Shown in pieces: positions 6,294-14,322 of a DNA stretch of 45,223 bases. The notes below the pieces were generated by a model. That model was not told the DNA's origin. It ran no database searches and saw only the letters and a list, made by a program, of their open reading frames with translations. A program made the translations under genes and the position numbers. The DNA is from Candidatus Gastranaerophilales bacterium (GTDB lineage: Bacteria; Cyanobacteriota; Vampirovibrionia; Gastranaerophilales; Gastranaerophilaceae), in assembly GCA_944326015.1 (NCBI GenBank), contig CALVCJ010000007.1, forward strand, positions 1 through 45,223, in the 5' to 3' direction. The number at the start of each line of letters is the position of its first letter. The stretch's first letter is position 1.

Positions 6294-9179
6294 ATGCTTT
6301 TTTATACTGATTTGCATATTCATTCAAAGTATTCAAGAGCAACAAGCAGGAGTTTGAACCTTGAAGAACTTGCAATATGGGCAAAGAAAAAAGGGTTAAG
6401 CCTTATCGGAACAGGCGATTTTACACATCCAGCGTGGTTTGCGGAGATTAAAGAAAAACTTGTGCCGTCCGATGACGGAACATTTATGCTGAAGCCTGAA
6501 ATAGAACGCGAAATCGGTGCTAATGTAAAATTTATTCTTACTGTTGAAATTTCAACTATTTATAAAAAGTGGGACAAAACCAGAAAAGTTCATCACGTAG
6601 TATTTGTTCCTGATTTGCAGTCGGCTGAAATTTTTAGAAACAAACTCGATGCAATCGGCAATATTAAATCAGACGGCAGACCGATTTTAGGGCTGGATTC
6701 CCGTAATTTGCTTGAAACAGTTCTTGAATCCGGCGAAAATTCATTTATAATCCCCGCACACATCTGGACTCCGTGGTTTTCCGTACTCGGGTCAAAATCA
6801 GGTTTTGACTCAATAGAAGACTGTTACGGGGATTTATCCGAACATATATTTGCAGTTGAAACAGGTCTTTCATCCGATCCTGAAATGAACTGGCATGTTT
6901 CAAAACTCGATAAATTCAGGCTAGTTTCAAATTCGGATGCACATTCTGCATCAAAACTTGCAAGAGAAGCAACAGTGTTTGATATTGAGCCGAATTATTA
7001 TTCAATAATGAATGCATTGAAAACGGGCAAAGGATATACCGGTACGGTCGAATTTTTCCCAGAAGAAGGCAAATACCATGAAGACGGACACAGAAAATGC
7101 AATGTTTGTATGACACCGGCAGAAACAAAAAAACACAACGGGATTTGTCCTGTCTGCGGAAAACCTATGACAATAGGGGTTTTGTACCGTGTAAATGAAC
7201 TTTCTGACAGACAAAAAATTATCACACCGCCTGCAACTGCCGGAAAAGTTTTCAGTCTCGTGCCTTTACAGGAAATGATTGCTGAAATTAAAAGAGTCGG
7301 GACATCAAGCAAATCGGTTACATATGAATATGAAAGATTAATAAACACTTTCGGTTCCGAACTTGCAATACTTCAAGATGTGCCTATCGATGAAATTTCT
7401 AAAACCTCAACACTATTAGGAGAAGCCGTTTCACGCTTGAGACAGGGAAAAGTTATAAAACATGCAGGTTTTGACGGTGAATACGGCATAATAAGACTAT
7501 TTGAAGAAAATGAACTTGTAAAAAAAAATTCCGTAAATCTTAAACTTGCAATTGATTTGCCGAAAGAAACATCCGTAAAACAACAGGTTTTTGCGCCTAT
7601 TCAAACAAGCGGACAAAAAGAACAAGCGGATATACTTGAGCCACGCAAATCTGGTCTTGATGAATATCAACAAAATGCCGTACAAAACGAAAATAATCAG
7701 CTTTTAATTATTGCAGGCCCCGGGTCCGGCAAAACAACGGTTTTAACAAGGCGCATCGCATACCTTATTAATGAACAAAATATCAACCCAGAAAACTGCC
7801 TTGCAATAACTTTTACCCGCAGAGCCGCACAGGAAATGCGCGAAAGACTTAACAAACTTTTGACTTCGGGAGCAGAAAAGCTGAATATTCACACATTCCA
7901 CTCGCTCTGTTTTTCAATTCTGAAAGAAAATTACGAAACAGCAGGACTGGATAAAGATTTTACCGTAATGTCCGAACAGGAAAAAGCTCTGTGTAAAGAT
8001 GAAAAACTCCTTGAAAACGCTCTCAGCTTTGACGATTTAATCACCCTGACAGTAAAATTGCTTGAAGAAAATGAAGATTTACTTAAAAATTACCGCGAAC
8101 GCTTTAAATACATATCTGTTGATGAGTATCAGGATATTGACGAAAGTCAGTATAAATTAATCCGCCTTCTTGTCCCCGAAAATGGCAGTATATTTGTTAT
8201 AGGCGACCCTAATCAGGCAATTTACGGCTTTAGAGGCGGTGATGCAAAATTCTTTAATAATTTCACAGATGATTATCCAAATACACAAACTATTAACCTC
8301 AAGAATAATTACCGCTCAACAAACAGCATAGTTGACGCGTCAAATCAGATGATTAACTGCTTTAATATAGTATCGGTATTTGACAGACCTCATGAGAAAA
8401 TTACAATCAATAAAGCTCCGACAGATAAAGCAGAAGCCGAATTTATTGCAAGTACAATTGAAAATTTAATCGGCGGACACAGCTTTTTTTCCATAGATTC
8501 TCAAAGGACCGAAGGAGGAGATACAGATTATTCTTTCTCGGATTTTGCAATCCTCTACCGTACATCTTCCCAGCTTCCGCCAATTATTGAGGCGCTAAAA
8601 AGAACGGGCATGCCGTTTGTTAAACTTTCAAATGATCTTCTGTGTGAACTAAAACCTGTTATGGAACTTTTAAACAGACTTAATGATGAATCGTCTGTTT
8701 ATGAACAAATTGAAAATGGAAATTTTGAAATTGATGATTATATAATTCAATATTTGCTGAAGATTGCAGAAAATTCAAAAGACAAAAATGAATTTATTCA
8801 TCAGGTTTCGCTTCTAACAGAAGCTGATGCACTTGACAAACGCGCCGACAGAATTACTCTTATGACACTTCATGCATCAAAAGGTTTGGAATTTAAATGC
8901 GTGTTTATAGCAGGGCTTGAAGACGGTATACTTCCCCTCTACCGCGCTGAAGAAGATAAAGAAATCGAGGAAGAGCGCAGACTTTTATATGTCGGCATGA
9001 CAAGAGCGAAAGAACGTCTCTTTTTATCACACGCAGAAAAAAGATTCTGGCTCGGAACAGTTAAAAACCTTCCAATTTCTCCCTTTTTAGCAAAAATTCA
9101 GGATGATTTGCTGAAATTAAGTAAGTTTAATAAAGAATACAAAGAAAAAGATAATTCAGAACAGCTCAGCCTGTTTTAA
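6294..9179 (+). CDS. Fusion of endonuclease Q (PHP domain) and UvrD/Rep-type DNA helicase
   Basis: A 961-residue protein with two enzymes in one chain. Residues 1-~235 are a PHP metal-dependent phosphoesterase (HIH at 8-10, H156 in PAHIWTPWFS, SDAH at 214-217) followed by a four-Cys zinc site (C269, C272, C285, C288). This order is that of endonuclease Q, which in its characterised members nicks DNA 5' of deaminated bases such as uracil and hypoxanthine. From ~455 comes a UvrD/Rep superfamily 1A helicase: Walker A AGPGSGKT (474-481), FTRRAAQEM, DEYQDID, GDPNQAIYGFRGGD, LMTLHASKGLEF and YVGMTRAKERL. The natural inference is a repair machine that nicks at damage and unwinds from the nick. A TATAAT at 6268-6273 (TTGG before it, extended -10) and GAGGAG site precede the ATG. 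Transcribed alone. Confidence 0.92.
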   Translation: MLFYTDLHIHSKYSRATSRSLNLEELAIWAKKKGLSLIGTGDFTHPAWFAEIKEKLVPSDDGTFMLKPEIEREIGANVKFILTVEISTIYKKWDKTRKVHHVVFVPDLQSAEIFRNKLDAIGNIKSDGRPILGLDSRNLLETVLESGENSFIIPAHIWTPWFSVLGSKSGFDSIEDCYGDLSEHIFAVETGLSSDPEMNWHVSKLDKFRLVSNSDAHSASKLAREATVFDIEPNYYSIMNALKTGKGYTGTVEFFPEEGKYHEDGHRKCNVCMTPAETKKHNGICPVCGKPMTIGVLYRVNELSDRQKIITPPATAGKVFSLVPLQEMIAEIKRVGTSSKSVTYEYERLINTFGSELAILQDVPIDEISKTSTLLGEAVSRLRQGKVIKHAGFDGEYGIIRLFEENELVKKNSVNLKLAIDLPKETSVKQQVFAPIQTSGQKEQADILEPRKSGLDEYQQNAVQNENNQLLIIAGPGSGKTTVLTRRIAYLINEQNINPENCLAITFTRRAAQEMRERLNKLLTSGAEKLNIHTFHSLCFSILKENYETAGLDKDFTVMSEQEKALCKDEKLLENALSFDDLITLTVKLLEENEDLLKNYRERFKYISVDEYQDIDESQYKLIRLLVPENGSIFVIGDPNQAIYGFRGGDAKFFNNFTDDYPNTQTINLKNNYRSTNSIVDASNQMINCFNIVSVFDRPHEKITINKAPTDKAEAEFIASTIENLIGGHSFFSIDSQRTEGGDTDYSFSDFAILYRTSSQLPPIIEALKRTGMPFVKLSNDLLCELKPVMELLNRLNDESSVYEQIENGNFEIDDYIIQYLLKIAENSKDKNEFIHQVSLLTEADALDKRADRITLMTLHASKGLEFKCVFIAGLEDGILPLYRAEEDKEIEEERRLLYVGMTRAKERLFLSHAEKRFWLGTVKNLPISPFLAKIQDDLLKLSKFNKEYKEKDNSEQLSLF

Positions 9180-9225
9180 AAGATTAATCTGAATAAAATT
9201 GGATTATTTGCATCGCTATTCGAAC

Positions 9226-9252
9226 TCAATAAGTTAACTTTTTATCATTCAT
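9226..9252 (-). other. Orphan ribosome binding site with 8-codon reading frame
   Basis: AAAGGAG (9265-9259) sits at ideal distance from an ATG at 9252, but the frame MNDKKLTY ends after eight codons. It may be the start of a lost gene or a leader peptide. The rest of the gap 9180-9378 shows only a TATAAT before the gene at 9379. Confidence 0.25.
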
Positions 9253-9378
9253 ATTTTTCTCCTTTCACAAATTATGTAAATAGTCTCTTCAGTTTGATAT
9301 TCGCCAAATTAAGTGTTAATCAACAAGACATGAAACGTTTTATGTGCTATAATAACCTAAATTCGAAAGGTTAAATTC

Positions 9379-10062
9379 ATGGAGTCAAACGAAATAAATA
9401 TCTATTGTGATGAAAGTTGTCATTTATTGAATGATAACAACAAAGTTATGGTAATTGGTGGAATAATCTGCCCAAATAAATACAAAAAAGAAATTTTTAA
9501 AAAAATTAGAAATTTAAAAGAAAAATACAATATAAAGTCTACAACTGAAATTAAATGGACAAAAGTTTCTAAATCTAGAAAAGATTTTTATATTGCTTTA
9601 ACTAATTTCTTTTTTGAAAATCAAAATCTGGCCTTTAGAGCTGTTTTAGTTCCTGACAAACAAAAACTTAATCATGAGGAATATGAACAAACACATGATG
9701 AGTTTTATTATAAAATATATTATGATATGTTAAAAAAATTATTTGTCCCTTTTTATTTTTGGAATATTTATATTGATGAAAAAGATACAAATGGTTCAAA
9801 AAAAATTGAAAAATTAAAAAAATGTCTACGTGGTAGTGATATAAAAATTCAAGAAGTAAAATCTAAAGATGTTGAACTTGTCCAAATGGCTGATATATTT
9901 CTTGGAGCAATAGCATATAAAAATCGTAATCTCAAAGATAATTGTACAAAATTAGAAATAATCAATATTATTGAGTCCAAGGGGTATTTATTAGATGAAA
10001 CAACTCCATATATTAGAGAGAAATTTAATATACTCAAATGGAAGTCTAGGGAGGATTTATAA
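9379..10062 (+). CDS. DUF3800 domain protein
   Basis: A 227-residue protein with the DUF3800 layout: a first strand ending in an acidic YCDES motif (D11, E12), VMVIGGIICP, a helical stretch EIFKKIRNLKEKY, the conserved EIKWTKVS, a middle strand YIDEKD, and the C-terminal VELVQMADIFLGAIAYK. The family is thought to have an RNase H-like fold with acidic metal-binding residues and is often found in phages and defence islands; its reaction has not been settled. It is markedly more AT-rich (Lys/Ile/Asn-rich) than EndoQ-UvrD before it and overlaps the following gene by one base (TAATG), so the two form a unit. AAAGG precedes its ATG and TATAAT lies at about 9346. Confidence 0.85.
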   Translation: MESNEINIYCDESCHLLNDNNKVMVIGGIICPNKYKKEIFKKIRNLKEKYNIKSTTEIKWTKVSKSRKDFYIALTNFFFENQNLAFRAVLVPDKQKLNHEEYEQTHDEFYYKIYYDMLKKLFVPFYFWNIYIDEKDTNGSKKIEKLKKCLRGSDIKIQEVKSKDVELVQMADIFLGAIAYKNRNLKDNCTKLEIINIIESKGYLLDETTPYIREKFNILKWKSREDL

Positions 10063-10610
10063 TGTATAACTGGCTTCCAGAAGTAATTAATCAAAATAAT
10101 TATTCAGACATACAAAGTTTTATTGATGATATTTATAATATTTTTACAACAGATTTTTTTATTAAAAGAGTTGTGTTTGAAGGAAAGAACATAAATATTG
10201 CAACCAAATTATTAAATTGTAATCCCGAAGATAATTGCGAAAGTATTGAATATAACTGTGATAACTGTCCTTTTCAAAACAAATTTGATATTTTTAATCA
10301 TATAATTACTGGTAAAATAAATACATATAGAACACCAGGCAAATTTAAACTTGAACGTGCAAAAAGAGTTCATTGGATAAAACCAATCATTGATAATTAC
10401 AAAAATGGAGTTTTATATTTTAATCATCCGACAAGAAAAGGAATTGAACATTATTTTTGGTTAAAAACACATAAATTTATTGTTATTTTTATTGAAAATA
10501 AATCTAAAAAATGTTATTTAAAAACAGCATTTTATATTGATGATCAAACTTACGAGAAGAAATTTGAACAAATGTATAAACGTCACGTACTGAAAAAGTC
10601 CACTACATAG
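10062..10610 (+). CDS. Partner of the DUF3800 protein; possible nuclease-like fold
   Basis: A 182-residue protein starting at the ATG in the TAATG overlap, behind GGGAGGA. A four-Cys cluster (LNCNPEDNC and YNCDNCPF, near residues 48-67) suggests metal binding. The second half, with RAKRVHWIKPIIDN, NHPTRKGIEHYFWLKTHKFIVIF and YLKTAFYIDDQTYEKKFEQMYKR, reads like a compact alpha/beta ribonuclease of the barnase/RelE-like type (a strand ending in T-A-F/Y-x-I/V-D followed by a helix), but this is only a resemblance. Same low GC as its neighbour. The pair resembles an acquired defence or toxin-antitoxin cassette; no function is asserted. Confidence 0.6.
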   Translation: MYNWLPEVINQNNYSDIQSFIDDIYNIFTTDFFIKRVVFEGKNINIATKLLNCNPEDNCESIEYNCDNCPFQNKFDIFNHIITGKINTYRTPGKFKLERAKRVHWIKPIIDNYKNGVLYFNHPTRKGIEHYFWLKTHKFIVIFIENKSKKCYLKTAFYIDDQTYEKKFEQMYKRHVLKKSTT

Positions 10611-10619
10611 TAGCGGACT
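10597..10619 (+). terminator. Hairpin overlapping the stop of the DUF3800 operon
   Basis: AGTCC-A-CTAC / GTAG-C-GGACT with loop ATA; the TAG stop (10608-10610) lies in the hairpin. It is followed by a second weaker hairpin (CTAC-AACTTG-GTAG, about 10632-10645) and no strong T-run. Confidence 0.4.
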
Positions 10620-10789
10620 AATACCTCTTTCTACAACTTGGTAGATGAGCTATTTATATTATGACATATTCCATGGAAAAAGTAAAGATATTTTGTAAAA
10701 ATTTGTTACAAACACCTTGACAGTTTAGTAAAAAATATGTAACATGCAAAAATTTTCTCATGTTTTATTAAAATCTTTTGATTTTATAA

Positions 10790-10865
10790 TGGTGGAGCGT
10801 AGGGGATTCGAACCCCTGACCCCGACACTGCCAGTGTCGTGCGCTACCAACTGCGCTAACGCCCC
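10790..10865 (-). tRNA. tRNA-Ala, anticodon GGC
   Basis: Read on the minus strand, the acceptor stem GGGGCGT pairs with ACGCTCC (one G-T), the D arm is GCGC-AGTTGGTA-GCGC, the anticodon stem CGACA/TGTCG encloses loop CTGGCAG with anticodon GGC, the T arm is AGGGG-TTCGAAT-CCCCT, the discriminator is A and the CCA end is encoded. Every stem closes, so it should be functional. The downstream side of its 3' end faces the AT-rich DUF3800 pair. Confidence 0.96.
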
Positions 10866-10919
10866 TTGTAATTATCAATTGACAATCACACACGTATATT
10901 CACATTAACACAAAAATAA

Positions 10920-11543
10920 TTAAATAAACAAATCCGGTGCACAATTTTTTACAATTTCTTTATTTCCGATAAATAAGCGATCCCCATTAGCTATCTTTAT
11001 ATTAACAAAACACTCCCTTAGAGTTTTTAAATCTTTTACCTGAATGTAGCATCCGTCATCAGTTTTTCTGTACTCCGAAAATATTGACCACGTATCGCTG
11101 CCTAATGAATAGTGATAGTGGCTCTGAGAATTAGCATAACGATGCCGTTCAAATATTGTAACGTTTTTAATTCGTTCATATAAAACTTTTTTAAATCTTT
11201 CAAACTGTTCTACAGAATAAAAAGCCCCATCAAGCTTTTTACTGCCTATTAATAATGCTCTTTGCGGATTTTTCACAAATCTGAACAAGGAATTTATCAA
11301 ATCCGGAAATCTTCTTTTATTTGTCAGATCATCCCAGAAATGGAATCCTTCAGCTTCTTTAAACGGATTAATAAAACCACCGCCAATACAGGTTTTTATC
11401 CCCTCTGAAGAAAATTCGTCCGCTTTTAATATATTCGGGGTATTATGCCAGAAACCTATTTTATTTATTTTATTAAGTTTTGCATAAGTTGCTCTGTCTA
11501 CAAAACGTATATTTGATGTAAATGCAATTGTATCATTAATCAT
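10920..11543 (-). CDS. Hypothetical protein, lineage-type
   Basis: From the ATG at 11543 the product has 207 residues and begins MINDTIAFTSNIRFVDRATY. The frame is open further upstream (an alternative ATG at 11564, and non-ATG starts to 11723), but those add a hydrophobic, low-complexity tail and would run into the dehydrogenase gene on the other strand. Notable segments are GIKTCIGGGFINPFKEAEGFHFWDD, RALLIGSKKLDGAFYSVEQFERFKKVLYER, and NVTIFERHRYANSQSHYHYSLGSDTWSIFSEY. The Cys near a glycine run plus a later His-rich strand faintly recalls CheD/YfiH-type deamidase folds, too weakly to claim. No ribosome binding site is evident. Divergent from the dehydrogenase gene. Confidence 0.55.
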   Translation of the reverse strand: MINDTIAFTSNIRFVDRATYAKLNKINKIGFWHNTPNILKADEFSSEGIKTCIGGGFINPFKEAEGFHFWDDLTNKRRFPDLINSLFRFVKNPQRALLIGSKKLDGAFYSVEQFERFKKVLYERIKNVTIFERHRYANSQSHYHYSLGSDTWSIFSEYRKTDDGCYIQVKDLKTLRECFVNIKIANGDRLFIGNKEIVKNCAPDLFI

Positions 11544-11644
11544 ATTTTTGTAAAAAGTAAACATAAAAAAAATTGCTGTATTAAAAAAGAATTTGTAGTA
11601 TAATATCTTCCAAAAGAAAGAATTTATGCAAAAAGGAAACAAAA

Positions 11645-12610
11645 ATGAAAGCTGTTGTATTTGATGAAGGATTAAAATTAGTAAATGATTATAAAAAGCC
11701 TGTTCCGCAAAAGGGAGAAGCACTTGTACGTGTCACTTTAGCCGGAATTTGCAATACTGATTACGAAATCACAAAGGGCTATATGGGTTACAAAGGAATT
11801 CTGGGGCACGAAGTTGTCGGAGTTGTTGAAGAAATTAACGATGATGACCAATCACTTCTCGGCAAACGTGTTGTAGCAGAAATCAGCTACGGGTGCAAAA
11901 AACCTGATTGCCCATATTGTGCAGAAAAATTATACCGTCACTGCCCTGACAGGCACACTTTAGGAATTTGGCGCAAAGACGGGGTATTTGCAGAATATTT
12001 TACAATGCCTCTTGAGACACTTTTTGAAGTTCCCGATAACGTACCTGATGAGCAGGCAGTTTTTGTAGAGCCGCTTGCTGCAGCTTGTGAAATTACAGAA
12101 CAATTACATATTAAACCGTTCGAAAAAGTTATTGTTCTAGGCGATGGGAAATTGGGCTTAATTACTGCATTAACCTTAAATGCTCAAAATTTTGATGTAA
12201 CTTTAGTCGGCAAACATCAAAATAAACTTGATATTGCTAAAGCTCAAAGGGTTAAAACAAAACTTCTCAACGATTTAAAAGTTGAAAAAATCTATGATGT
12301 TGTTGTAGAAGCAACAGGCTCTGTTTCAGGTTTTGAAACATCGCTTGCACTAACTAAACCGTGCGGAGTGCTTGTTTTAAAAAGCACCGTTGCAGCCTCA
12401 AAAGAATTTAATCTTGCACCGATTGTAATTGATGAAATTACGGTACTCGGCTCACGCTGCGGACAGTTCGGACCTGCATTAAGACTTTTAAAATCAGAGA
12501 AAATAGATTTTTCACCTCTTATTTCCGCAAAATACAAGGCAGATGATGCGATTGAGGCTTTTGAAAAAAATAAGGAAAAGGAAACTCTAAAAGTCTTGAT
12601 AGAATTTTAA
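11645..12610 (+). CDS. Zinc-dependent medium-chain dehydrogenase (alcohol/polyol dehydrogenase-like)
   Basis: A 321-residue MDR-superfamily oxidoreductase. The catalytic zinc ligands are visible as ICNTD (Cys near residue 37) and GHEVVG (His-Glu near 56), the structural zinc loop as GCKKPDCPYCAEKLYRHC, then the nucleotide-binding Rossmann fold VIVLGDGKLGLITAL. It should oxidise an alcohol or reduce a carbonyl with NAD(P); substrate cannot be told. It is about 20-40 residues shorter than typical ADH and threonine dehydrogenases. AAAGGAAA precedes the ATG, TATAAT lies at 11599-11604, and a strong terminator follows, so it is monocistronic. Confidence 0.87.
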   Translation: MKAVVFDEGLKLVNDYKKPVPQKGEALVRVTLAGICNTDYEITKGYMGYKGILGHEVVGVVEEINDDDQSLLGKRVVAEISYGCKKPDCPYCAEKLYRHCPDRHTLGIWRKDGVFAEYFTMPLETLFEVPDNVPDEQAVFVEPLAAACEITEQLHIKPFEKVIVLGDGKLGLITALTLNAQNFDVTLVGKHQNKLDIAKAQRVKTKLLNDLKVEKIYDVVVEATGSVSGFETSLALTKPCGVLVLKSTVAASKEFNLAPIVIDEITVLGSRCGQFGPALRLLKSEKIDFSPLISAKYKADDAIEAFEKNKEKETLKVLIEF

Positions 12611-12614
12611 ACAT

Positions 12615-12639
12615 AAAGCCCGATTATTAATCGGGCTTT
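12615..12639 (+). terminator. Strong intrinsic terminator of the dehydrogenase gene
   Basis: A perfect 12-bp stem (AAAGCCCGATTA / TAATCGGGCTTT) around a single T, followed by ATTTATT. A-rich on one side and T-rich on the other, so it may also stop the minus-strand mini-locus ending at 12645. Confidence 0.87.
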
Positions 12640-12644
12640 ATTTA

Positions 12645-12790
12645 TTAGTAATTCATTTCCCAGTTGTCATTTAGCAATTTTCCAAAGCATCCATGCCACG
12701 TGGTATTATCTGCATTACAGGTTGTATTAAATAAATTTTCCCTTGCATCCTTATCTCCGGGGGGGGGGTTAAAGCTTTTCTATTCATCAT
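12645..12790 (-). pseudogene. Mini prepilin locus: intact start joined to a pilin tail through a C10 tract
   Basis: On the minus strand AGGAGG (12802-12797) precedes ATG at 12790 by six bases. The frame begins MMNRKALT, the usual first residues before the prepilin motif (normally NRKAFTLAEV...), then enters ten C (12768-12759). With ten C it runs out of the pilin frame. With eleven (or eight) it would give a 48-residue product ending NTTCNADNTTWHGCFGKLLN-DNWEMNY, the typical C-terminus of one prepilin class in this lineage. Thus the hydrophobic helix and body are missing and a homopolymer sits at the junction. A good promoter (12814-12842) is present. Either a recent deletion product, a phase-variable short pilin-derived peptide, or an assembly join. 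Confidence 0.62.
12759..12768. repeat. G10/C10 homopolymer tract in the mini prepilin locus
   Basis: Ten consecutive G on the plus strand (ten C in the coding strand). The only other tract of this length in the window is at 35973-35982, also in a prepilin gene. Both are one base short of restoring the pilin frame. Confidence 0.9.
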
Positions 12791-12813
12791 TTTCATCCTC
12801 CTGTTTTTCTATT

Positions 12814-12842
12814 ATTATTTAATATTATTTGATATTTGTCAA
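12814..12842 (-). promoter_or_regulatory. Promoter of the mini prepilin locus
   Basis: On the minus strand TTGACA (12842-12837), 17-nt spacer, AATAAT (12819-12814), then an 11-nt stretch to AGGAGG. The -35 overlaps the region of the divergent small gene at 12863, whose TTGATA/TATAAT boxes lie just beside it. Confidence 0.55.
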
Positions 12843-12862
12843 GTTACTGCTATAATTGTTTT

Positions 12863-13033
12863 ATGATTAAATCAGAAATTGTGCAAATAAAAAAAACAGA
12901 TAATTTTGATAATTTGTATATTGAAACTGAATTAAAGCGCATATACAGCGATATTATACGCTGGGCTGTTGTTGATATTGATGAGTGCGAAATTTCTGTC
13001 AGTATATCTTATGCTTTTACAATATTTGATTAA
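12863..13033 (+). CDS. Small hypothetical protein
   Basis: A 56-residue product beginning MIKSEIVQIKKTDNFDNLYIETELKR, with a terminal VDIDECEISVSISYAFTIFD. It has no recognised family. The ATG at 12863 is chosen because TATAAT (12851-12856) ends exactly 6 nt before it, with TTGATA 16 nt further upstream, the same leaderless arrangement as hisS. It ends 27 nt before the LptF/G gene, whose own promoter lies in the gap. Confidence 0.5.
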   Translation: MIKSEIVQIKKTDNFDNLYIETELKRIYSDIIRWAVVDIDECEISVSISYAFTIFD

Positions 13034-13060
13034 TAAATTTGTTTCAATTATCATTTTAAT

Positions 13061-14191
13061 ATGGAAACTAAAGTAAAGAAAAAAGATTTTTCAGGGAAAA
13101 TAACACTCCTTGACAAATATATTCTAAAACAGATAATTGAGATGTTTATTATGGGTGTATGCGTATTCACATCAATAATCTTTGCTTCTGACACCTTCAT
13201 CACTCTTATCAAACAAATTTCACTATTCGGGATCCCGTTTAAAGTTGCTTTAATGATGATTATTCTAAATCTTCCGCAGGTAATAGTAATGACAATACCT
13301 ATGGGTGTTCTGCTTGCAACTGTAATGACATTAAACGGCTTGAGCTTAAAATCAGAAATCACTGTTATGAGAGCCTGCGGAATAGGATTGAATCGAATCG
13401 CAAAGCCCATATTTATTTTTGCACTCGTTATGTCAATTTGCAGTTTTTTAATAAATGAAACAATTGTCCCTGTTATGACTAAACAATCTAAAGATTTGGC
13501 CCTTTGGTCACTGGGGCAGAAAAATATTCCGGAAGGCAAGCAAAACTTTGTTTTCAAAGAACTTAATGAGGGCGGAAGTATTAAAAGACTTTTTTATGTA
13601 GGATATTGCGAAAATAAAATTTTACATAATATAACCGTTCTTGATACGGCAAAACAAGGAACTATTCAGGTTTTACAAGCCAACGAAGGGAAAACGTCGC
13701 CTGAAGGCTGGGAATTTGAGAAAGGTGCTGTTTATACGGTTGATGATAATGGAAAAATTTTGAATACTACATTGTTTGACAATTCAGTTGTAAAATTTGG
13801 ACTTGATATGTCCAAAGAGCTTAATAAAAATGTTGCTAAAGAAATGAACTTTACCCAGCTTATTGACTATATAAGACATAATCATATAGATGATAAACAG
13901 TTAAATATTTTCCACATTGAACTATACGACAAACTTGCCTTGCCTTTAACAACAATAGCTCTTGTTCTAATAGGTGTTCCGCTTGCAATAACGCCGCCAA
14001 GGGTACGTTATAACAGGGGATTTCTGTTCAGTATTTTAATTATTTTTGCGTATTACCTTATAAGAGCTTTGTCAATATCATTTGGGGAAGCAGGAACATT
14101 ACAGCCATTTTTAGCAGCGTGGATGCCGAATATTGTTTTAACAATTATCGGAACAATGCTTTATTACAAAAAAGTTTACACAATTGAATAG
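13061..14191 (+). CDS. LptF/LptG-family lipopolysaccharide export permease
   Basis: A 376-residue YjgP/YjgQ-family permease. LDKYILKQIIEMFIMGVCVFTSIIF is the conserved first membrane helix, followed by LPQVIVMTIPMGVLLATVMTLNGLSLKSEITVMRACGI, typical of LptF/G, a periplasmic beta-jellyroll-like domain (residues ~140-265) and C-terminal helices (LALPLTTIALVLIGVPLAI, ILIIFAYYLIRALSISFG). In other bacteria two such permeases with LptB extract LPS from the inner membrane and pass it to the Lpt bridge; only one copy is here. It supports an LPS-bearing outer membrane. No Shine-Dalgarno: TTGATT-17-TATCAT (13026-13054) ends 6 nt before the ATG, so it is probably leaderless. Confidence 0.88.
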   Translation: METKVKKKDFSGKITLLDKYILKQIIEMFIMGVCVFTSIIFASDTFITLIKQISLFGIPFKVALMMIILNLPQVIVMTIPMGVLLATVMTLNGLSLKSEITVMRACGIGLNRIAKPIFIFALVMSICSFLINETIVPVMTKQSKDLALWSLGQKNIPEGKQNFVFKELNEGGSIKRLFYVGYCENKILHNITVLDTAKQGTIQVLQANEGKTSPEGWEFEKGAVYTVDDNGKILNTTLFDNSVVKFGLDMSKELNKNVAKEMNFTQLIDYIRHNHIDDKQLNIFHIELYDKLALPLTTIALVLIGVPLAITPPRVRYNRGFLFSILIIFAYYLIRALSISFGEAGTLQPFLAAWMPNIVLTIIGTMLYYKKVYTIE

Positions 14192-14270
14192 GAGCGTAGC
14201 CGCTCCACCCGTCCACATGGTTTTGTATAAACCTTTGAGACATGGCTAAAGAATGAGCGCAGCCGCTCCA
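14191..14270. repeat. Two copies of a short palindromic repeat
   Basis: GGAGCG-TAGC-CGCTCC at 14191-14206 (its first base is the last base of the lptF/G stop) and GAGCG-CAGC-CGCTC at 14255-14268, both followed by CCAC or CACT. A related, degraded form (GGAGCATATCCGCTC) follows ssb at 35220. They look like REP-type elements after genes and may stabilise mRNA ends. Confidence 0.6.
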
Positions 14271-14322
14271 CTATTCCCAAGCTGACAAAAAATTTCATTT
14301 ACACGTTTTTAGGTAGAAAGAA

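Noticed and set aside
10621..10660. Second, degraded tRNA next to tRNA-Ala
   Set aside because: GGTAGATGAGCT-like words suggest a D arm, but no acceptor or anticodon stem can be drawn.
10790..10865. tRNA-Ala as attachment site with a repeat at 9180-9378
   Set aside because: Only an 8-nt match (ATTCGAAC near 9218) to the tRNA end was found, and no integrase; not enough for an att site.
13051..13557. 168-residue minus-strand frame inside lptF/G
   Set aside because: Antisense shadow of a conserved permease gene.
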